From Ignavibacteriaceae bacterium (GTDB lineage Bacteria; Bacteroidota; Ignavibacteria; Ignavibacteriales; Ignavibacteriaceae): a DNA stretch of 8,107 bases. The notes under the pieces are model-generated. The model did not search any database. It worked only from the letters and a program-made list of their open reading frames with translations, and was not told the DNA's origin. Made by a program: the position numbers and the translations under genes. Position 1 is the stretch's first letter. The number at the start of each line of letters is the position of its first letter. The DNA lies in NCBI GenBank assembly GCA_023231105.1, contig JALNWB010000170.1, positions 1 through 8,107 on the forward strand, given 5' to 3'. Below, piece by piece: positions 6,998-8,107 of the stretch.

Positions 6998-7101
6998 TTA
7001 TGAATAACGATCAACGATATTTGATTTTCGATGGTGAGAAAAAATCTTCTAACTTCTAAAATCGTTGATCTTTATTCTTAAATCAGGTTTCAGTTAGAAG
7101 A
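6998..7101 (+). other. Two interleaved inverted repeats; possible structured RNA or palindromic element
   Basis: This lies within the 188-bp gap between efp and the small membrane protein gene. Arm A (6998-7018) pairs with A' (7061-7081) at 19 of 21 positions, including ten consecutive pairs GATCAACGAT/ATCGTTGATC (7009-7018 and 7061-7070). A second perfect 10-bp pair, TCTTCTAACT (7045-7054) with AGTTAGAAGA (7092-7101), has its left arm inside the first loop and its right arm outside it. The order A-B-A'-B' is that of a pseudoknot or of two competing stems. No target-site duplication is evident and no clean U-tract follows, so neither a mobile element nor a standard terminator is shown. Strand is given as that of the flanking genes. 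Confidence 0.55.
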
Positions 7102-7163
7102 GGTAAAAGACGTTGTTCTGAATTTTCAAATAAAAAAAATACTTAATTGTTTTTAAAAAACGT

Positions 7164-7170
7164 GAGAGGA
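7164..7170 (+). promoter_or_regulatory. Shine-Dalgarno sequence of the small membrane protein gene
   Basis: GAGAGGA ends four bases before the ATG at 7175. It supports translation of this otherwise unrecognised gene and its start choice. Confidence 0.65.
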
Positions 7171-7174
7171 TGCT

Positions 7175-7552
7175 ATGGGATTTCCGGTAAAAACTTCTGA
7201 TACTAATTGGTTAGAAAAAACTTTGGAATTATTTGAAAAGAGAATTAGCATCTCTATTATAGATGATGCGTCATATAAATTGCACGAGACTTCCGATATC
7301 ATGAAAATGTTCAATCGATATACATTGAATCAAAGGACGCTAATGTTTATCGGAGCTTTTTACGTTTTATCTTTAGTTTGTATTGTTTTGTTTTATCAAT
7401 CACTTTTCCTGCAATACGCAAAACCTCTAGGGGTGAGTCTATCTTTTATTGGGATAATCGTCTGCTTCGGAATTCCAACATATTTCTTAATGAAAAACAA
7501 AGCCCCGATGATTGAAAAAACCGACAGCGGAATTGATATTAAATTCCACTAA
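7175..7552 (+). CDS. Small two-helix membrane protein of unknown function
   Basis: A 125-residue product that I do not recognise. Residues 1-54 are soluble, amphipathic and mixed-charge ('NWLEKTLELFEKRISISIIDDASYK'). Two hydrophobic segments at about 55-78 and 86-106 look like membrane-spanning helices separated by a short loop (FLQYAKPLG). A polar tail follows ('MKNKAPMIEKTDSGIDIKFH'). Both ends are therefore predicted on the same side, most likely the cytoplasm, given the Lys residues just after helix 2. There is no signal peptide, Cys pair or enzymatic motif. The start is backed by GAGAGGA four bases upstream. It follows efp after 188 bp containing strong inverted repeats and converges with the oxidoreductase gene, with only 21 bp between the stop codons. 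Probably real, because of the ribosome binding site and coherent topology. Confidence 0.7.
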   Translation: MGFPVKTSDTNWLEKTLELFEKRISISIIDDASYKLHETSDIMKMFNRYTLNQRTLMFIGAFYVLSLVCIVLFYQSLFLQYAKPLGVSLSFIGIIVCFGIPTYFLMKNKAPMIEKTDSGIDIKFH

Positions 7553-7554
7553 CT

Positions 7555-7575
7555 ACTTTTTACTTTTTACTTTCT
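7555..7575. repeat. Short heptamer tandem repeat at a convergent gene junction
   Basis: ACTTTTT, ACTTTTT and ACTTTCT stand in tandem (7555-7575), followed by a partial fourth unit. They fill the gap between the two convergent stop codons and run into the last codons of the minus-strand gene, whose stop is 7574-7576. On the plus strand the T runs might help end transcription, but no G+C hairpin precedes them. Confidence 0.5.
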
Positions 7576-8107
7576 ACTTCAAAAACTTCGCAACCGCATC
7601 CGCGCAATTCTCTCCATCCATCGCAGAAGACATGATTCCCCCCGCGTAACCGGCGCCTTCACCGGCGGGAAATAAGCCGGCAATTTCTTTATGCATATAC
7701 GTTTCTTTATCTCGCGGAATACGGACGGGTGAGCTTGTTCGCGTTTCAGCAGCAAGCATTTGAGCCTCTTCTGTGATGAATCCTTTCATTTTAATATTGA
7801 ATTGCAGAATTCCCTCTTTTAATCTTTGTACAATTGCCAGCGGAAGAATTGTATGAAGCGGAGACGAAAGAGTCCCCGGGAAATAAGACGATTTTGGAAG
7901 TGACGGGGAAATTTTATTCTTTAAGAAATCAGTAACTCTTTGCGCCGGTGCGGTTTGATTTCTTCCGCCTGCTTCAAACGCAGCGTGTTCAATCTCTTGT
8001 TGATACATCAATCCGGCAAACGGACCGGATTTTTCATATTGCTTAAAATCTTCAGGTTCTACTGTTACTACAAATCCGGAATTTGCAAAAGGAGAATTTC
8101 TTTTTGA
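7574..8107 (-). CDS. COG2509-type FAD-dependent oxidoreductase, C-terminal part
   Basis: The minus-strand frame stays open to the window end, so the gene starts beyond it; 177 residues are visible. Reading inward it begins 'NSPFANSGFVVTVEPEDFKQY' (about 8035-8098), then 'GPFAGLMYQQEIEHAAFEAGG', 'TAPAQRVTDFL', 'SSPVRIPRDKETYMH' and 'GLFPAGEGAGYAGGIMSSAMDG' (about 7613-7675). This series is the C-terminal half of the uncharacterised FAD-dependent dehydrogenases of COG2509. The Gly-rich GEGAGYAGG segment (about 7637-7663) closes the FAD-binding domain; the N-terminal GxGxxG must lie outside the window. The physiological substrate is not known for the group, and a cytosolic location is inferred. 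TTG at 8011 is not the true start, because family-like sequence continues upstream of it. The gene converges with the small membrane protein gene and ends inside the heptamer repeat. Confidence 0.88.
   Translation of the reverse strand, partial: SKRNSPFANSGFVVTVEPEDFKQYEKSGPFAGLMYQQEIEHAAFEAGGRNQTAPAQRVTDFLKNKISPSLPKSSYFPGTLSSPLHTILPLAIVQRLKEGILQFNIKMKGFITEEAQMLAAETRTSSPVRIPRDKETYMHKEIAGLFPAGEGAGYAGGIMSSAMDGENCADAVAKFLK

Noticed and set aside
8009..8011. TTG start for the minus-strand oxidoreductase
   Set aside because: The frame continues without a stop to the window end, and the residues upstream of it match the family.
1..8107. CRISPR array, tRNA, rRNA, insertion sequence, phage or toxin-antitoxin content
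   Set aside because: I saw no regularly spaced repeats, no tRNA-like cloverleaf, and no transposase, integrase or toxin-like product among the genes.

Overview
This looks like an ordinary chromosomal stretch from an AT-rich bacterium, probably of the Ignavibacteriota/Chlorobiota/Bacteroidota group. The placement is an inference from the style of MutS, the DUF1684 lipoprotein, the AT-rich codon choice and the weak Shine-Dalgarno signal at several genes. No rRNA or tRNA marker is present to confirm it.

Layout: (1) 1-792 is the 3' part of a zinc-metallopeptidase-like gene (peptidase MA/gluzincin style) that began upstream of the window. (2) 793-923 is a spacer with a weak promoter-like element and a nested hairpin. 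(3) 924-6277 is a tight same-strand run: mutS (mismatch repair), a DUF1684 lipoprotein overlapping the mutS end by 11 bp, aroF (type I-beta DAHP synthase) and tyrA (prephenate dehydrogenase with an ACT domain), the last two abutting with no spacer. (4) 6278-6422 is a spacer with a good -35-like hexamer and the strong ribosome binding site of efp. (5) 6423-6986 is efp (elongation factor P). (6) 6987-7174 is a 188-bp spacer with a long near-perfect inverted repeat interleaved with a second one. (7) 7175-7552 is a small two-helix membrane protein of unknown function. (8) 7574-8107, on the minus strand and convergent with the previous gene, is the C-terminal part of a COG2509-type FAD-dependent oxidoreductase that runs off the window.

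Functionally, aroF and tyrA form a small aromatic amino acid unit: entry into the shikimate pathway and the committed step to tyrosine. Each enzyme carries a domain of a kind that senses end products. MutS and EF-P are housekeeping proteins. Nothing indicates a phage, insertion sequence, CRISPR array, toxin-antitoxin pair or defence island.

I do not see a clear novel system. The items most worth a second look are the structured 6998-7101 region between efp and the small membrane protein, which also overlaps a possible 19-codon ORF, and the peptidase-like protein, which has His where the third zinc ligand is usually Glu and what looks like a partial domain repeat at its C-terminus.
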